Below are positions 47,918 to 58,809 of a stretch of 64,000 nt of DNA, one piece after another. Under the pieces are notes generated by a model, which was not told the origin of the DNA, did not search any database, and saw only the letters and a list, made by a program, of their open reading frames with translations. Source of the DNA: Cubamyces lactineus (taxonomy: Eukaryota > Basidiomycota > Agaricomycetes > Polyporales > Polyporaceae); NCBI GenBank assembly GCA_022376465.1, contig JACDTU010000002.1:1178001-1242000 (forward strand), read 5' to 3'. The stretch's first letter is position 1, and every line of letters begins with the position of its first letter. Position numbers and translations under genes: made by a program.

Positions 47918-50037
47918 TCACCCCCGCCCTGCCGCAGCTTTCAAAACCGCCTCCATCCACCTCGGGTCACCCCTCGCTACAGGTCCCCTCCCATACCCGC
48001 CATTTCCGCTTCCTTCCACCGATCTCGTAGCGTATCCATACTGATAACCTGCCGCCGTCTCGCTGTATCCACCGTAGCTCCCCCCGCGAATGTGCGGTAC
48101 GCTGCCATGTCTCCGGATATCGGCGCCTACAGCGTACGGGTACTGCGCCACGGGGTTCTGGGCGTACGTTTGGTTCTGGGTGACGCGGGGGCCCGCGCTG
48201 TACGAGCGGGATACTGGGTCGCTCGCGCTACGCAAGTGGGCGGTGGGCGGGAGGCTCGGTTGCCGTGTCACGCCACCGGGACTATAGGCGTTAACGTTCC
48301 CGTTCCCGTTCCCGTTCGGCGTACGCACACCAGGAATTAGGGAGGGGGGATGCACAACTGTCGTACTGCCGGATGGGTCAGTAAAATGAATGCTGGGCGA
48401 TAGGGAGTGAATGGACGAGGAGCTCGACGCGGCTGAGGGGGTACGCTCAGGTAGGCTCACGGGCACGCCGGAGTAATGCAGGTAGAGCGGTGGGGGCGGG
48501 TACCCAGGGAACGGTGGTGAACCCGCGTATCCCTGCGAATATCCGGCACTAGTCCACTGTGGATTAGCTGGGCGTTGCGACGGCGCAGGTGGGGGTGTGT
48601 ACGGGAGGACAAAGTTGCCGTAATGGGCCTGCGTGTAGGGTGCGTGTACCAAACGGCCGACGTGCACGGTCGCGGGGGCAGATGCGAAGCTCGCACCTGA
48701 ACGCGCGGTCTCGGGTGTGCCGTGGCGCGAGAAGGGCTCCACGAAAGGGTTTGCGCTGAGCAAAGGTGGCTGCGGCGAATCGTTCTGTGGGACACGTGGA
48801 ATTGTGGCTGACGAAGTCCGCTGCGAGGGCAGGTCTATGCGCAGCGCGCGGAGAGACATGAGCTTCTTGAGTGGGGACATGGGCTCGACGGGGATCAGGG
48901 TCGTCTCGGCGCTCTCGACTGTCGACAAGGAAAAGCGGGATCGGAGTGCATTAGGCTCCAAAGCCCGCTCTTGCGTGGCCGTTGCGCCGTATGATGGTCC
49001 CAGGGTGACTGGGATACGTTGCTGCGTACGGATTGCAGGGCCTTCCTTTGGTGAACCAACTCCCGCGTTGGCGACGAATAGCCTCTTTGGAACCATCCGA
49101 GCGCGACTCGAGTGATATGAGTAGACGGAGGCCGGGCTTGCGGGACGCGCCGGTGATGCGGTGTTCGTTTGAGGGAGCAGGTAGGTAGTGGACTCGACCG
49201 AGCATAACGAGGATGCCCTGCGAAGAGACGAAGCATCAAGAAGTTCATTGGGTGTGATGAGAGGGAAAGGGCGTGGAACGCGAGACATTACGCAAAGGTA
49301 TAGCGTGTACACCAGCACTGATGGGGACGTCAAGCAGCAGTAGTGAGAAAGAGATATAGAATACTGACGGAGACCTGTGATAGACCATGCTACCGAGAAG
49401 ATCGCGAGATTGACGGCTTTGCATGTCGCCTTGGTATCTAAATGCGACCGATACCATGAGCATGTACTCCAGGGCGAACCGCAGAGTCATACCGAAGATA
49501 GCACAGGAGAATGAGGATCCGAAGAGGGTGAGTAACACGGCAGGAGCTGAAGCAACACAAGAGTTTCAGCATTTTGGTTGGTTTGAAGGACATGGCGCGT
49601 CAACTCACCGATGTGAATAGCAAGCAGAAAGAGCATCCTCAGTAACTCTCTCCACATACAGAATACTACAACAATCCTGGCGATGCACGAGGGTCAGGTC
49701 TCCTCCTCCTATGAGACGTATGTAGGTATGGGTGTACTCACATCAGATACAATAGTACAGATGTCAATGCATTGACACCGATTAGAGTGAGTATGATAGC
49801 GCCTACAGGAGGTTAGTCCTCCGGCGATTGCAAGGCGTCGCATGGCTCACGTTGCAAGGTGTTGAAGTGCACCCATTCTTTCGACAAGTACAGCGACAGA
49901 AGAACAGACCAGATGATACTCGCGATGGCGATCAAAGCTACGTCGTGGTCAGTCTGCACATCCCCAATAGCCGTCGGTCCAATCCACTCACCAAAAATCA
50001 CCCTTCGCACTGTCCTAAACAAAGACCACCAATCCAT
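47918..50037 (-). CDS. Multi-pass membrane protein with long Ser/Pro-rich tail (MARVEL-like)
   Basis: Minus-strand start MDWWSLFRTVRRVIF. A strong donor (GTGAGT) and an in-frame acceptor 50-60 bp later allow an optional intron, giving RRVIFALIAIASIIWSVLLS. Further hydrophobic exons encode GAIILTLIGVNALTSVLLYL, VVVFCMWRELLRMLFLLAIH and VLLTLFGSSFSCAIFGMTLR. The donor after SRQSRDLL joins VLVYTLYLCVMSRVPRPFPL. A large last exon then gives about 440 residues of Ser/Pro/Tyr/Gly-rich cytosolic tail, including a Gly-Asn repeat and YPPPPLYLHYSG, ending VLKAAAGRG at 47918. The arrangement (four helices, long disordered tail) resembles the two other minus-strand genes at 51.9 and 56.3 kb. Function unknown. 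Confidence 0.65.
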
Positions 50038-50635
50038 AGAAGACACAAAGTTGAGAGTCGACAAACGAAGAGATGGGTGAAGAGAGCGACAAGGGCTATA
50101 CAAGGAAGAGAACGAAAAGGAGAAAGCCCACCAGGGAACTGAGAAAGTCGAAGGAAAGGAAAGGGGGACTGACTCAGTCAATGCCCTGTGAACAGAGGAC
50201 GTACCGGGGGTTGTCAAGTGTGGTCATGGCGGTATATGAGGGGCTGGACGGGGGAATATGTCAGCAGCGTGGCATCCAGTATCAGCAGAACATGACAGCG
50301 AAGGACAGTCGTGACTTTCCCTGCCCAGCCTCATCGGTGGTGGAGGCATGGGCGGCGACATACTTCACTGCTCGAGACACTTTCTTCGATAGATGATTGC
50401 ATTTCGAATAAGGTGGCCAGCGAAGACGGGACCGGCGTACAAATCTCCTGCAGGATGACCTCGCGGTCCACGTCCAAGGAGCGCATCACCCGAGTCGTGT
50501 GGCAGCAACGCGATTGACACGGACCGTTACACCGTCAACGCGACCTGTCACGCTCTCTCGCGCGCTCGCTCGTGACGTCGTCCAGTGAATCTCGGCGAGC
50601 GGCAGCCACACACTGCTTGTCCTCCGCGTACTGAC
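50038..50635. promoter_or_regulatory. Divergent promoter, membrane protein / Hv1
   Basis: About 600 bp between divergent starts. The left part on the plus strand is purine-rich (GAGAACGAAAAGGAGAAAG-type). No gene is recognised. Promoter assignment follows from geometry. Confidence 0.4.
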
Positions 50636-51446
50636 ATGTCTGAACAAGATCCTCTCCTTCCATCTGCCTCAAACTATGATGATGCGGGCTCATTGGAGTC
50701 ACAAGAGCACGACTCAAAGACCACCTACGAGCGGTGTCAGATCCGCACCGCGGAGGTCCTCGAGTCGACCCCGCTCCACTACACCGTTATCGCGCTCGTC
50801 CGTACAGCCTGTCTCCTATGACACCAATGCTGATATTGAAACTGACATCCCTACCACATATAGGTGCTAATTGACTCGGCGTGTGTCCTCTCCGACCTAG
50901 CCTACACCTTCCTCTCCGCAGACTGCACGCCCATCGAGGGCCCAGACACCCCACTGTGGCTCAACGTCCTCGCGAACGTCTCCCTCGTGATCACCACCCT
51001 CTTCCTCGTCGAAATCCCGGTCACGGTGTGGGCGCTGGGCTGGCAGTACTACAATCCCGTCGGCCCCGTCACGCACGCTGTGCTGCACTTCTTCGACGCG
51101 GCCGTCATCTTGACGACCTTCGTGCTCGAGGTGGGGCTTCGCGGGCGCGAGAGGGAGCTCGCGTCGCTGCTCGTCATCCTCCGTCTCTGGCGGCTTGTCA
51201 AACTTGTGCAGGGTAGGGCGATATTCCGGTGTTGGATGTTGCCACAGAGGACTAATTCCCTGTTGCATAGGTATTGCCGTTAGCGCGGGTGAACTTGACG
51301 AGCGACAGGCCGAGGAGCTTTCCAAGACGCGCCATAAGCTCAGAGACGCACTCCAATCTCTGCAAGCTTTGCGACAAGAAAATCAGGAGCTCCGACTGCG
51401 CCTCGCATCCGTCCAGGAAGAAGGCGCTGCTCGTGATGAGCTATAG
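50636..51446 (+). CDS. Voltage-gated proton channel (Hv1-like)
   Basis: Voltage-sensor-only channel that conducts protons out of the cell. Exons 50636-50797, 50864-51212 and 51271-51446 give exactly 228 residues. S1 is IALVLIDSACVLSDLAYTFL with Asp58, the counterpart of the human selectivity residue D112, and Asp65. S2 has Glu104 in LFLVEIPVTVW. S3 has Asp132 in LHFFDAAVILTTFVLEV. S4 is LLVILRLWRLVKLVQGIAVS with Arg161, Arg164 and Lys167 at three-residue spacing; human Hv1 has three Arg here. The C-terminal 45 residues form a heptad-type coiled coil (LSKTRHKLRDALQSLQALRQ onward), as expected for dimerisation. There is no pore domain. Fungal Hv1 channels are known, and this is a clear member. 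The N-terminus (about 45 residues) is acidic and Ser-rich. Confidence 0.93.
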
Positions 51447-51899
51447 TCGTTTCTCCCTCTTCCATATACCATGTACGAGTGCATTGCTTGGATAGACGAT
51501 GTTGTTGGATACCCAGGAAAGGAGTCAAGTAGTCACAGAGGATAACTGCGCCATGGCAGGCGCGGACAGTCGGATACAATTCACGTGCTATGTACAACGT
51601 TGTCTTAACGATACGATACAGCGCTCTCGGTCGCTATCTACTACTCGATACAGTGCGTACTATAAGCTACAGTCCAGTCCAGCCAGTCCGAAGAACAAAA
51701 GCAGGGAAGTCGACTAGCGATGTCAGGTCCAACACAAGGAGGACATGACGCAGAAACGCAGAAACGTGGGGCGTGCGCGGCACAGCGTCTCAACAGAACG
51801 ACAAGCGTCCGCCCTGGGAGTGTTCGGCGCGCGCCACGCGCGGGCGAGGCAGACACCAGGGAACAAGAATACAGAATAACCGAGCAACTTGGAGTGCCC
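51447..51899. other. Convergent 3' intergenic region
   Basis: 3' flanks of Hv1 (+) and the next membrane protein (-). No gene or RNA is recognised. Confidence 0.45.
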
Positions 51900-53321
51900 T
51901 CACCGCGACCGCACCGACGATGCGGCGCTATCCGCGCGCACCCACTCCGACGGCCGCGAGTGCGTGACGGGCATGTCCGGGTCGACGACGTCCTCGGGGA
52001 ACATCCCATACGACACCGGCCGCAGCGGCGCGGCGCCCACAGGCACGACCGCATCGCGCTCGAGGTCGATGTAGAACGTGCTCGTCGGGGACAGCGCGGG
52101 CCCCGCAAGCTGTGGTGCTGCGCCCGCGACGCGCGCCTTCGGGGGTACCGCGGGTGGGGAGCGCGGGGAGAAGGCAGTGTGCGAGTGCGACGAGGCGGTG
52201 GAGGGGCTCCAGCAGGACTTGAGCTTCAGCGTGCGCAGGGGCTTGACCGTCGGAAGGGGAGCCGGCCTTGGCGCAGCGACAGCAAACGGATGGTCGACTC
52301 CACGGCGTCCTGCAGACCGCTTTGCCCAGCTCGGCCGGAGGCTCTCGTTGCTGCGCTTGTACGTGAGCGGGGACGCGCCGCTGAAGATGCGGTTCGTCCA
52401 CGTCGTGCGCTTGGACGCAAGCACGTCGAGGGTGGGGACGGAGCTCCTGCGCGCCTGCCATATGGGAGGCGTCGCAGGGGACACGGGGGACTTCGGGAGG
52501 ACTTTGGCGTGTTGCTCGAAAATGGGCGTAGAAAAGTGGAAAGCGTGCTTGATCTCGTCCTCGAACTTCTGTGCCTTCTCCGGGGACGGCATCCGGGATT
52601 CGACATTGTCAGAAGGGGCCGTGAACCAGGGCACCTCATGGACGGAGTAGGTCCAAACACCTGGGATCAAGCTCATATGCGTGATCGCGGTGGTCAGCAG
52701 CGAGAAGGAATACAATAGTGCTGTGGTTCGTGTCAGTATCAGTCAGGACTTGCTTTGGATATCAAGAACGTACTCAAGGTGCTGGACACCCACGATAGCG
52801 CAACCATGAGCGATGATGACGCGCATGCGGTGATCGCGATGCCCTGACAAAGAGTCGGAGGCCCATTGACAGTGACATCAATAGAACTTGCGAGTTGCAG
52901 AGCCGAGAGTAGCCCTGTCCACCCGCACTCATAGCGCACCTTGTCGAATGCCGCACTCGAGTACCAGGACGATACGAAGCACCTAACAGAAATGTTCAGC
53001 AGTGATACCTAAACTCGTCCGTGTTTTACACTCACATAGTTACGAAAAGCAAAAGAAGGCAAGCGTTGAAGATGACGAACGTCGGCGCACCGAGCCCTGG
53101 GGAGAATATCAAGACAAGCTCATCAGGGCAGGTCGGCACGGACGTACCGTCAACGTTCAGACTCTTGAGCACTGACAGATTCCATACAGCGAATCCAATC
53201 ATGAGCAAATTAACGTAGATTAGAATAGCTGGAGGGAATTTAGGTCAGCGCCTATGACCAGGCTTGAGTATGTCCACTCACCGAAGAGCACGAAGCGGAG
53301 CACGATGAATGGGTTCCGCAT
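51900..53321 (-). CDS. Four-helix MARVEL-like membrane protein with disordered tail
   Basis: Minus-strand start MRNPFIVLRFVLF. Exons add AILIYVNLLMIGFAVWNLSV, then VPTCPDELVLIFSPG and FVIFNACLLLLFVTM. Next come CFVSSWYSSAAFDKVRYECG, WTGLLSALQLASSIDVTVNG and a fourth helix ending LMVALSWVSSTL. The large last exon begins YSFSLLTTAITHMSLIPGVW and continues into about 240 residues rich in Ser, Pro, Arg and Ala, ending AASSVRSR. A C-x-G-W-T-G patch after helix 3 recalls fungal MARVEL-like proteins. Membrane trafficking or cortex organisation is a reasonable guess but not shown. Confidence 0.66.
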
Positions 53322-54090
53322 CGTAGACGTTGCGTTAGGGAAGCGTTCAAGCATTACGGAGGATGTAAAGGATAGGACGTGTCGACAGCACGAGCAAGAG
53401 GCGCGTCAAATATCGTAGGTCGGACGTAGCGCAGGCCAACAGGAGGATGCACGTAGGGCAGCAAGGAGTGAACTCGAAGGAACGTAGAAGGCCCAGCGCG
53501 CACACGAAAGTGGGGAATGAGGCAGAATAAGAGGCAATCGCGCAAGCCCGGTCACTTAAGGCAGCGTTCAGTCTAAAGCGTCAGGTGGAGCACGGAGGAG
53601 GGCGTAGCGGTCTATAGGATGAGCCAAAGGTGAAGTCACAAAGCAAAAGCGGGAACAGTCTGAAGCAGTCGATGGACCGCCTGGGCCACAAAGCAGGCAG
53701 GCGAGGGCGCGCATTGAGCTCTTTAAACACTGGGAGGCGTCGGGTCGGGAGGCGGAGGACAATGGCTCGCGTAAGAACAATAAAGTGGTTAGTGTGCAAA
53801 CAACAGCCAGCCAGCCGCCCGTGCCTTGTATTCTATACCGGAAACTGATCGTGTGAAAGGCCTCATAGTCGTGTGCACAGCTTGTCTCAGGCCATAGAAT
53901 ATGTTGCCGGGTGCCAGAAAATTCAGAGAGAGAGAAATGCGATGGCCGACGCGGACGAAGAGTCCAAGTCTAAGATCGAGGTGTGCAACAACTAGCGCTC
54001 GTCCGAGACGCGGACTGTCCTGGCAGTGAACCCGCCGGTTGGGCAAAAAGCAAAGCTGCGTCGACTGTGGTGCTCCTACGGAGCTCTGGA
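53322..54090. other. Intergenic region upstream of U6
   Basis: Promoter side of the MARVEL-like gene (-) and upstream region of the U6 snRNA gene (+). No TATA box is visible about 30 bp upstream of U6. No coding signal. Confidence 0.45.
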
Positions 54091-54116
54091 ATGTCCCCTT
54101 CGGGGTGACATACGAA

Positions 54117-54147
<31 letters not shown>

Positions 54148-54212
54148 GGCCCCTGCACAAGGATGACACGCTTTCCCGGAGTGGTAGACCTACGGGTCTC
54201 AATATTTATTTT
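54091..54212 (+). ncRNA. U6 spliceosomal snRNA
   Basis: The 5' hairpin TGTCCCCTTCGGGGTGACA at 54092-54110 is followed by an A-rich stretch and AATTGGAACGATACAGAGA with the invariant ACAGAGA box that pairs with the 5' splice site. The AGATTAGCATGGCC stretch and the catalytic stem CCCCTGCACAAGGATGACAC follow and are near identical to U6 across eukaryotes. After GACACGC the 3' part is lineage-specific and includes a small hairpin (AGACC TACG GGTCT). A short T-rich region at 54205-54212 (TTTATTTT) may end Pol III transcription. Start and end are estimates to within several bases. U6 is the substrate of PRP28 at the left of this window. Confidence 0.93.
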
Positions 54213-54339
54213 AGTATGTCGTCTTTTGCTACAGTACCACGCTACGTCCTCGTCATCTTCATCCTCCTCCTCCACTTCTTCTCCACCTTCTGAGGATACC
54301 CTTTCCCATGGGACATCCAAAGAGTCCACTTCAGAACCA

Positions 54340-55651
54340 TCATTGGACTGAGGTGCTGCGTGCACGTAATCCGAGTAGATCACTTGATAACGCATGGATC
54401 TTTGAAAGGACAACCTCGCTAACATCCCTCCACACCGGAGGCTCTTCTTGCAAGGACTCGAATCTTGGCAAGTTATCCAAAGTCGTTATGCCCAAGTAAG
54501 AACCCGTCCACGGACCTCTGAAAAAGGACCGGTTGAGCCAGTCTTCGCCAAACGGTCCGCGCCTGAGTGTCTCGTCTAACTCATGAGAGGCCCCCATCGT
54601 GAAACTCCAGTCGTCCACGGCAACCTCGCCGTTTTCATCCGCTCTATCTTTCCGTTCGCGAACTGACCAGCAGAGCTGAGTTGGGGCGACGTGCGATAGC
54701 TTGATCGCGCATCGCGGCAGTAGCGGCTGCTGGTCGTCCGAACACTCACCTAGTACTTCTCTACGAGCGCGTCGGCACGGACGTACATGTACCAGCTGCC
54801 GTCGACCCTGGCGGGGTCATTGAACCAACAGTACAGGACCCAATCCCTCCTGTCACGCGGGAAGTGCGCCTTCAGCAGTCCTTGGCAAAGCGCAATATCC
54901 GATTCTCTGGATATGCATGGCGAAAGCTTCCAAGGACGGTCGCCCCGAAGACGGTCATCCCGGGACGGGTTATCGAAGCAGGGATTCGGGATATAACCGT
55001 CTTTCGGGTAAAGGTTGTACCGCCTGTGCAAGACCTCTTCCATCTGCGTTGAAACCAGACCTCCGTACCGTGTCGGTAGGCCATTCGGTACGCCAAGTCC
55101 CGATGGCAGCGTCTTCGGCAGCTGGCTGGCCGTAGAGTCTTGTGTGATGCATATGAACTGGCTTCCTGGGCCGCCATACAACAATCGCCTGATCTTTTCG
55201 AGGACAGGTGCGAGCATGCGAAGGAGCGGCTTGCAAGTCGCGGCGAGACATACGACATCCATGTGCCGTTCGTCGTCATACGCCACCTGGGCAACAATGC
55301 GCGTAATGTCCGCGTTCAAGGTCCAGGCGCACTTGGGGCCCGAGCCGTTTGAGTTGATGCCCACCATCGAGTCTGCATCATACTCTTGGAGGAGCGCTTT
55401 GATTGTGGGAGGAACTACGCCCAATGACGGTCAGTTGCAGCCCCATGACGATTGAACAGAAAGAGTAGTGACTCACATCCAACATGGTCCATCAAGCACA
55501 TCTGGAAATACTCCTGGTGTCGCTCAACGATGCAACAAACCGATCTCGACCAACAGGTCGGTATCAATTGCAAGACGCGCTTGTCAGTGCCCGGGGTGGC
55601 GTCCACGCGTACACTAGAAGAATCGTAGACGGTCAGCCATCTGTGAAGCAC
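54340..55651 (-). pseudogene. F-box-like hypothetical gene with a reading-frame break
   Basis: Three coding-looking segments lie in order on the minus strand. The first (55651 leftward) includes WSRSVCCIVERHQEYFQMCL and, after a putative intron, PPTIKALLQEYDADSMVGIN. The second includes ITRIVAQVAYDDERHMDVVC, LAATCKPLLRML and FNDPARVDGSWYMYVRADAL, then ends at an in-frame TAG near 54750. The third continues in another frame with LLPRCAIKLSHVAPTQLCWS, VRERKDRADENGEVAVDDWS and LGITTLDNLPRFESLQEEPP. No GT-AG intron of plausible length joins segments two and three, and no ATG was found for segment one. The layout recalls large basidiomycete F-box-type families, but the F-box itself is not clear. 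It may be a decayed gene or an assembly error. Confidence 0.45.
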
Positions 55652-56311
55652 CTGAAAGTCTAAGACGATGTGGGCCCTGGTACATACATATAAGCTATCT
55701 CAGACATGGCTGAAACTGTGACAGAGATGCGGTTGGAAGTTTGTGTGCGATATCAATTTGCACATATGGAGGGAACCATGCTGGTGCCCCATGCCCGCTT
55801 ATATTCCACACTTGTCAGCGCTCGCCGGACCTATTGTCAGTACTTTCCGTAGAAGGATTAGGCGCATGTTTTCGAGTGTGGGATTACCAGGCAATCGCCA
55901 CATACCGCAACAACAATTCACTATTGCATAGCACGTATGCCTGGCAACCATGATTAACGTGGTCCACTGCTGGAGAGAGATTGAGGCGTTCGTTCCACTC
56001 AACCGGTTCGTCCGCCGGGTGCTGCTACTAGTGGCAAGAATCACCTACTTCCCAATGCACCCCGATACCGAGTCAGGGACGCCACCCAATTGGATGAAAA
56101 GAGATAGGGAGTTGAGATCACATCTTCATAACATCGAAGCACGGTGGTGGCGAAACGCTAACGTGTTACAACAAGGCCCACAGCTTGTGATTGGAATGAA
56201 GGAAAGCGGGCAGGATCGCGCGGCGACCCTGCTGTACAATACAGGATACCGCCCCACGTCCGGGGTCGCCGTCGCCACACTACCAGATACCAATCGCCGC
56301 CCCTCGTCGCA
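55652..56311. other. Intergenic region
   Basis: 660 bp between the F-box-like relic and the third MARVEL-like gene (both minus). A plus-strand open frame at 55950-56594 is mostly antisense to the next gene's tail and is not called. Confidence 0.4.
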
Positions 56312-57696
56312 CTACCGGCCATACGTGCTGTGCAGCCGGGTCATGTCCAACGGGGGCGGACGGTTCGACTTTCGCTTCATCTTCGGTCGCGGACCTGAAG
56401 AGGGCGCGTGTTTCCGTGGTACGGACAGCGGCTGTGGCGAGGGCAGCGCCGACTGCAGGCTGCCTTTCCGTGAAGGCGTCTGCGACACGGCGCTCGTTGG
56501 TGCGTGGCCGAACGTGGCCGACAGCGAGCTCGAGCGGGGCGGTGGCCCTGTCCCTAGCGGCGACGGCTTGATGGTCGACGAGTACGGGATGTAGTGCGCG
56601 GATGGGGGGATGCCCGTCGGCGTCGACGTCAGGTCCGACGAGGACGTGCCGTACTCGTATGAGTCGTCTGAGGGTGGCGACGCGGGTGTGACCGTCGCCG
56701 ATATCCACGCGCTCTGCAGGATCTTGGCCGACTTGTTGGACGTCATCGGCGTCTTCTTCGGGGCGGCCGATAGCTTCTCGTTGTCGAAGGTCGAGCTCTT
56801 GGCGACCATGCGTTGCGAGAATTCGGAGGGAAGACGGATCTGCGGCGCGGCAGACGGTATTGGGGGCTTTGACCATGTCTTGAGAGGCGATGGCCTGCGA
56901 GCGCTGGGTAGAGCTTCGCGCACTCTGAACCAAGGGTACATCCGCGTGTTTGCTCGCCATATTTGCGAGTCGTCCTTCATGTGTATGATGGAGGATACCA
57001 TCAGTATACAGAAGTATACTAGCACTGCGGCCGATTGTAAGCGACAAATTCAGGAACGAGAGCACATCGCTTACGATTTACGGCTCCTATCCACGCGAAT
57101 GCTAGGAGGGCCTTGGTTGATGTGCAAGATGATGGAAGAATAGAACGGGCTGCAATGCGTCAGCTGCCAGTACCAATTCCGACGGTGTGGTATCTTACTT
57201 GCAGTGCTACATAGCAAGTTGGGTAGTATGGCTGTTACGGCGGAAGCGCCGGCTGCGAAACCGGTGAGAACAGGTGGTGACACGAATCTGGAATACCCTT
57301 ACCCAGTTCTAAGATCCAGAACAGACAGACCCATATGCACTCGAACCATACGCGGCCAACAAGTGCGTTTTTGCGCAGAAGATCGATGCACATTCTGTAC
57401 GCGCAATGTCAACGCCGAATCGCATACCAGACCGGGATGTGGTACATACACTGGGAAGATCCACAGCAGGCCAAGTGCACTAATGGCGACCATGTACGCG
57501 TCGATCATGGCTGTAATACTCGGTTAAATTCGATCCAAATTACAGGTTGCACGGAACAGCTTACGATTCCAGCCAATAGTTTCTCCAAGGGCTAGATTCC
57601 AGACAGAAACGCAGCATACGATAGCATTGCAGAGAATGAAAACACCTAGAGCGGGCCCGGGCCGTCAGCTCCCCGAACACCCAACCTGAACGTCAT
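56312..57696 (-). CDS. Four-helix MARVEL-like membrane protein, third copy
   Basis: Minus strand. A likely start MTFRLG at 57696 needs a very short 35 bp intron, so the first exon is uncertain. The first helix is VFILCNAIVCCVSVWNLALG. Next come an Ile/Ala-rich helix (AYMVAISALGLLWIFPV) and GRVWFECIWVCLFWILELA, which continues across an intron as GASAVTAILPNLLC; the W-x-E-x-x-W and ELAGA-AVTA pattern is typical of fungal MARVEL proteins. The fourth helix lies in LVYFCILMVSSIIHM. A disordered tail of about 210 residues (Ser/Pro/Thr-rich) ends RLHSTYGR at 56312. Similar in build to the gene at 51.9 kb. Function unknown. Confidence 0.68.
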
Positions 57697-58809
57697 CGCG
57701 GCGACTGACCAAAACAAGAATAACGATACACTGAAAGAGAGTTGGCCATGCCGGGCGACAAGCAGAGCGCAGAGTAGGTGAGAGGGATTGGAAACCGGTC
57801 GACGGTAGCGATTCGTTCGTTGATCGGGTTTATAGGGCCAACACGAGTATAAGTACCAGCTCCCGTGTCCGGAATCCTGTCCGACAATGCGTCAAGCAAG
57901 TGGCCCGGAGGAAAGAAGAGAAGAGAAAAAAGAAAGGAGGGGAGAACAAAAGGAAGGAAGGGTAAAGCGGCAAGCTCGGGGACAAATCCTGGCGGGCGCG
58001 GCCCATATAAGTATGCGATTGTACTCTGGGCCTGTGCATCGCCGCGCTTACGTACCGTGCTGAAACAGACGATGACGACCGAGTCGATCAACTCGTTTCT
58101 ATGGCCACCTCCACCCTCCTCCCGCACAAGCTGCTTCGGTGCTTCCTCCATTCGCCTTTCGAAGCTCGAGCAAGCCATACCGGCTGTTCGTATGATATGT
58201 TACGCTTCGCCACTCTTTCTGTGATTAGCTTGGAGAAGGGTTTTCATATGAGCTCAGGCTTCTGCATCTGTGTAGTGTAGATCATTGCGGCCGACAACAG
58301 TTTCTGCATCTGACTCGCTGCCTCGATCAGACCGTACTGCATGAATCAAGGTCGTGGTACTTACTCCGGTCTGATGGGCCTTACCGACATCTCTGAGGAG
58401 CCGCTCAAGTCCCGGCGTTGAGAGACGGTGATGGGGGCGCTGAACCCCCTTGATGTCTGGAATCGGTCAATGACTAGATGCCTGTACGCGTGTGCTTTTA
58501 AGACGTCTTTCAGAGCAGATTGTGCTTGGAAGTGTGTAGGTAGACATGTAGCCCATCGTGGTGGCTTAACCCAATGACAATTGCGGACAAAGTCACAAAG
58601 GCCACAGGCTTGAGAGCGGTTACCAAACTAAACGCCGGAGCTCGGTAGAAAGCGGGGCGTTAACAGTCATGACAGAGGCCTTTAACAAGTTGCTGCAAGT
58701 TGCTGCTGGCTAGACCTTTGTCTTTGTACAACTTCCGAGGCTGCAGCAGCTCTGCCTGCGGTTCTGGCGAGTGTCCTATCTCGAGTGTAATCACTGCTCT
58801 AGAGTCAAT
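57697..58809. promoter_or_regulatory. Divergent promoter region
   Basis: 1.1 kb between the third MARVEL-like gene (-) and the Mch1-like transporter (+). The stretch 57905-57965 is a purine-rich AG tract. Open frames across 57700-58220 on both strands mirror that tract and are not called. Confidence 0.4.

Noticed and set aside
54039..54293. Frame starting MGKKQSCVDCGAPTELW
   Set aside because: It overlaps the U6 snRNA and its conserved bases are explained by the RNA gene.
56280..57065. Alternative minus-strand frame starting MLSFLNLSLTIGRSASILLY
   Set aside because: Overlaps the MARVEL-like gene's tail exon in another frame. The frame ending HSTYGR is the one that follows on from the predicted helices.
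57865..58224. Plus-strand frame starting MSGILSDNASSKWPGGKK and a Leu/Phe-rich frame opposite
   Set aside because: Both stem from an AG-rich tract and its complement; low-complexity and unlikely to be coding.
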